Assembly: GCF_001832905.1 (NCBI RefSeq)
Contig: NZ_MKIR01000006.1
Span: 1-43,460 of the forward strand
DNA from: Floricoccus tropicus
Lineage (GTDB): Bacteria; Bacillota; Bacilli; Lactobacillales; Streptococcaceae
Direction of reading: 5' to 3'
DNA: 43,460 bases
A model generated the notes under the pieces. The model ran no database searches. It saw only the letters and a list, made by a program, of their open reading frames with translations, and was not told the origin of the DNA. A program made the translations under genes and the position numbers. Positions 42,001 through 43,460 of this stretch are shown here, piece after piece; the stretch's first letter is position 1; the number at the start of each line of letters is the position of its first letter.

Positions 42001-43460
42001 GAGTGGAGATCTTTACCTAAATATGAAAAAGGGAAAGTAATTACATACAGTGTAGAAGAATTAAATGTACCAGAAAAATATAAATCATCAATTGAAACTG
42101 ATAAAGATAATCCTAATAACTTCATAGTTACAAATAGTTATGTTCCAGAAACTATTAATATTTCAGTTAAAAAAGTATGGGATGATAAGGATGATACAGC
42201 TGGACTTAGACCAGAAAAAGTTGAATTCCAGCTCTATAAGCAAGTTGAGGGTGATGAAAAAGTAGCAGTGGGCTCTCCTTTAACTGCAACAAAAGATGAC
42301 TGGAGTGCCGATTGGAAGTCTTTATCTAAGTATGAAAAAGGTAAACAAGTTTCATACAGTATAGAAGAATTAAATGTACCAGAAAAATATAAATCATCAA
42401 TTGAAACTGATAAAGATAATCCTAATAACTTTATAGTTACAAATAGTTATGTCCCAGAAACAGTATCTATTAAAGGTATAAAAGTATGGGAAGATAAAAA
42501 TAATCAAGATGGTAAACGTCCTGAAAGTATTATGCTTAATCTATTAGCAAATGGTCAACCAGCTCTTGATAAAGATGGAAAAGAAATCATTCAAAAAATA
42601 GTTGCTCCTGAGAATAATGCTAATTCAAATGAATGGTTATATAGTTTCGATAATCTTCCTATGTATAAAAAGGGAAGCGAAATTAAATATTCTGTCGATG
42701 AAGTGAACATCCCAGAAGGGTATACAAAAGAAGTGGATGACTCGGATAAAGCAAATATAATTATTACTAATTCACATATCCCTGAGCAGACTTCAATTAT
42801 AGTTAATAAATTCTGGGAAGATGAGGATAATCAAGACCATATTCGTCCTTTGTCAATTCAAGTTAAACTTTTTGCTAATGATAAGGATACTGGGGTAGTT
42901 AAAACGATTATTCCAGATGCTACTGGAAATTGGACGACAACTTTTGATAATTTAGATAAAAAAGAATCTGGTTTGGATATCAGGTATTCTCTTGAAGAAG
43001 TAGTTCCAGAAGGTTATGAAAGTAAAATAAACGGGACTATTATTACTAATATACATAAACCTACAACTGTGAAAATTAGAGCGGAAAAAGTTTGGGATGA
43101 CGAAGATGATAAAGATAACATTCGTCCAGAAAGTGTTCAATTTCAACTTTATAGGGTAGGTACAGATGGTAAAAAAACAACTGTTGGTGATCCTGTTACA
43201 TTAAGCAATTCTACTGAATGGACTAATCTCCCGGAAAAAGAAAATGGAACTAAAATCAAATATGAAGTTGAAGAAGTCTCTGTTAAAGAAGGATATACTT
43301 CATCGGCAAAAGAAGTTAGTGATGGTGTTTGGGTGGTAACAAACTCACACAAACCTACTCCTCCAATAGTTCCTACTACAACAAGTAGCAAGCCAAGTAC
43401 TTCAAGTGAAGAAGAAACAAGTTCAACTACAATAAGTAGCAAACCAAGTACTTCAAGTGA
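39058..43460 (+). CDS. Cna-B repeat surface adhesin, N-terminal 1467 residues (runs off window)
   Basis: The frame opens at ATG 39058 after AAGGGG and stays open to the window end, 1467 codons without a stop. Residues 1-30 form a signal peptide. A region with Ser/Glu-rich linker (200-230) leads to adhesin domains (about 265-600) of the collagen-binding, Ig-like type, with the typical EITWRITVNKGG. Eight Cna-B repeats follow, starting near 601, 709, 818, 929, 1032, 1136, 1245 and 1336, each with K-V-W...RP, a VEE-like Glu and a final TNS Asn, the residues that form intramolecular isopeptide bonds. From 1432 a Thr/Ser/Pro stalk begins. An LPXTG anchor is expected beyond the window but not seen. 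Confidence 0.9.
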   Translation, partial: MINKIQKPVTLLMLLLMLPFTSIGEVVALTVDQSNKNDVVLLDENQKEAKEVTTDETGTVDFYAGVTNGDTLRLTTNQPVELSIVDTGLTITQIAQTTYDLSWTKVGSNTSKVKLKILGDSDIELKLASKDNESTKTLLIQKALAVAEKTEESTPLSESSKDEETTPLTSVVETKETINESEVSNEDLKSDDSSDLSDVISSIIEPSSASSSSEASSPSSSSSQEQSSAVPEVKSSTKDILPSKSIVETAKPKIKVSNAKLALAATNFDAAQYVTNVDMLAGGVNPNGKTYPDSQSFQLKYQMNFGNGNNIDTTQPYIMNLPTLFSKFETTRPIRIEMEDGTFIGEVTIQNGKINIQFNDNVKSYNNVKINFSFWSGADKSKIDYTNGNDISFSLNDGTTKGYHVNFSKTSSSGSSGQSAIAKNIAPYNTNADETEITWRITVNKGGYLVNDSYLYDVVKNLQEYIPGSMNITYRNGDGKTLRQEKVNPVFIQQPDGSRVMSFHFGKLTPNKKNTPTGETYDPTSLSAVYITYNTKLIYNDAPQFNDSTKQQRWPNTAYSYDGDPNNSENPGVLIDSSAASAGWRGQEGGGTGDRLINILGTKVWNDGENQDGKRPDSLQVVLYRNDSVYRRVDVQPDKKTDNTWNYRFDNIPYSDGDGNVYTYTVKEENVPDGYSEDVTNPAPNPIYDASNKDKDGYKIINSYTPKLTQVKVLKKWDDNSNQNNTRPDSITLNLFANGEPALDKDGEKISQKISAPQGDHKSDTWAYTFENLPKNKDGKTIEYTVSESEVAGYKSDISLDSEEDGKFNYTITNTQSTTLVEGQKIWDDSSNQDGKRPASITIQLLANGIEAKDSDGNLITKEVKSSDSDTWNFEFKDLPKYYNSEIVDPTLPITPIMYTFKEVNVPDGYSSKVSDDGKKITNSRMPEITDISAKKVWNDKDDIAGFRPESIEFQLYKQVEGDEKVAVGTPQTTTKNDWNTEWRSLPKYEKGKVITYSVEELNVPEKYKSSIETDKDNPNNFIVTNSYVPETINISVKKVWDDKDDTAGLRPEKVEFQLYKQVEGDEKVAVGSPLTATKDDWSADWKSLSKYEKGKQVSYSIEELNVPEKYKSSIETDKDNPNNFIVTNSYVPETVSIKGIKVWEDKNNQDGKRPESIMLNLLANGQPALDKDGKEIIQKIVAPENNANSNEWLYSFDNLPMYKKGSEIKYSVDEVNIPEGYTKEVDDSDKANIIITNSHIPEQTSIIVNKFWEDEDNQDHIRPLSIQVKLFANDKDTGVVKTIIPDATGNWTTTFDNLDKKESGLDIRYSLEEVVPEGYESKINGTIITNIHKPTTVKIRAEKVWDDEDDKDNIRPESVQFQLYRVGTDGKKTTVGDPVTLSNSTEWTNLPEKENGTKIKYEVEEVSVKEGYTSSAKEVSDGVWVVTNSHKPTPPIVPTTTSSKPSTSSEEETSSTTISSKPSTSS
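42053..42431 (+). repeat. Near-identical neighbouring Cna-B units (309-bp period)
   Basis: Bases 42053-42122 recur without a mismatch at 42362-42431, offset 309 bp (103 codons); similarity continues on both sides with few changes. Repeats 4 and 5 of the adhesin are therefore a recent duplication or have been homogenised. Confidence 0.85.
43384..43460 (+). repeat. Start of a 51-bp stalk repeat in the adhesin
   Basis: AGTAGCAAGCCAAGTACTTC at 43384 recurs with one base changed at 43435, offset 51 bp (17 codons, SSKPSTSSEEETSSTT-type unit). The array continues past the window. Confidence 0.75.

Noticed and set aside
41703-43442. Minus-strand open frames under the adhesin
   Set aside because: They are Ser/Phe/Val-rich mirror translations of the repeat region, without ribosome sites.

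Overview
The window is 43 kb of AT-rich Firmicutes chromosome. Gene content and order point to the Streptococcaceae: a CcpA-type cre site in front of a solitary MsmK-type ATPase, an mreC-mreD-pcsB locus, a long-form hibernation factor next to enolase, a DUF871 6-phospho-muramidase and a Cna-B surface adhesin. The base composition and many extended -10 promoters (TGN-TAAAAT/TATAAT) suggest something near Lactococcus or Floricoccus, but the species cannot be fixed by eye. No rRNA, IS element, prophage or CRISPR array was seen.

Layout. 1-56: 3' end of a tRNA and its terminator. 158-5057: msmK-like ATPase, a MerR regulator divergent from an NAD-dependent epimerase and followed by an alpha/beta hydrolase, then a minus-strand glyoxalase pair. 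5159-10597: dinG-tseB-aspB-asnS, the order known from Bacillus. 10788-13890: ridA, hpf, eno and a histidine phosphatase. 13975-16732: feoA-feoB plus a 46-residue Cys-rich partner. 16821-19340 (minus): NUDIX, mnmE and a membrane protein. 19417-19590: a structured gap that looks like a minus-strand small RNA with its own promoter and terminator. 19694-20938: split threonine/serine exporter. 21360-26955: rpiA, formate/nitrite channel, NUDIX, mreCD, pcsB. 27145-33489: kimA-type K+ importer, deoB-punA-deoD, a membrane protein, corA. 33597-38500: fhs, an MBL hydrolase, tetR with a small membrane protein, mupG. 38520-38967: a decayed gene between two related terminators. 39058-end: a Cna-B adhesin that runs off the window.

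The genes are mostly housekeeping: nucleoside salvage (deoB, punA, deoD, rpiA), one-carbon metabolism (fhs, with a nearby formate channel), cell-wall synthesis and recycling (mreCD, pcsB, tseB, mupG), ion uptake (feo, kimA, corA) and aldehyde or amine detoxification (glyoxalases, ridA).

The most informative content is in the control regions. Several operators can be read directly: a MerR dyad in a 19-bp spacer, a PurBox pair 76 bp before the predicted fhs start, a WalR-like box before pcsB, a dre-like operator plus a cre at mupG, and a cre upstream of the eno -35. Two genes, rpiA and tetR, have their -10 element placed so that transcription should begin at the A of the AUG, which would make leaderless mRNAs.
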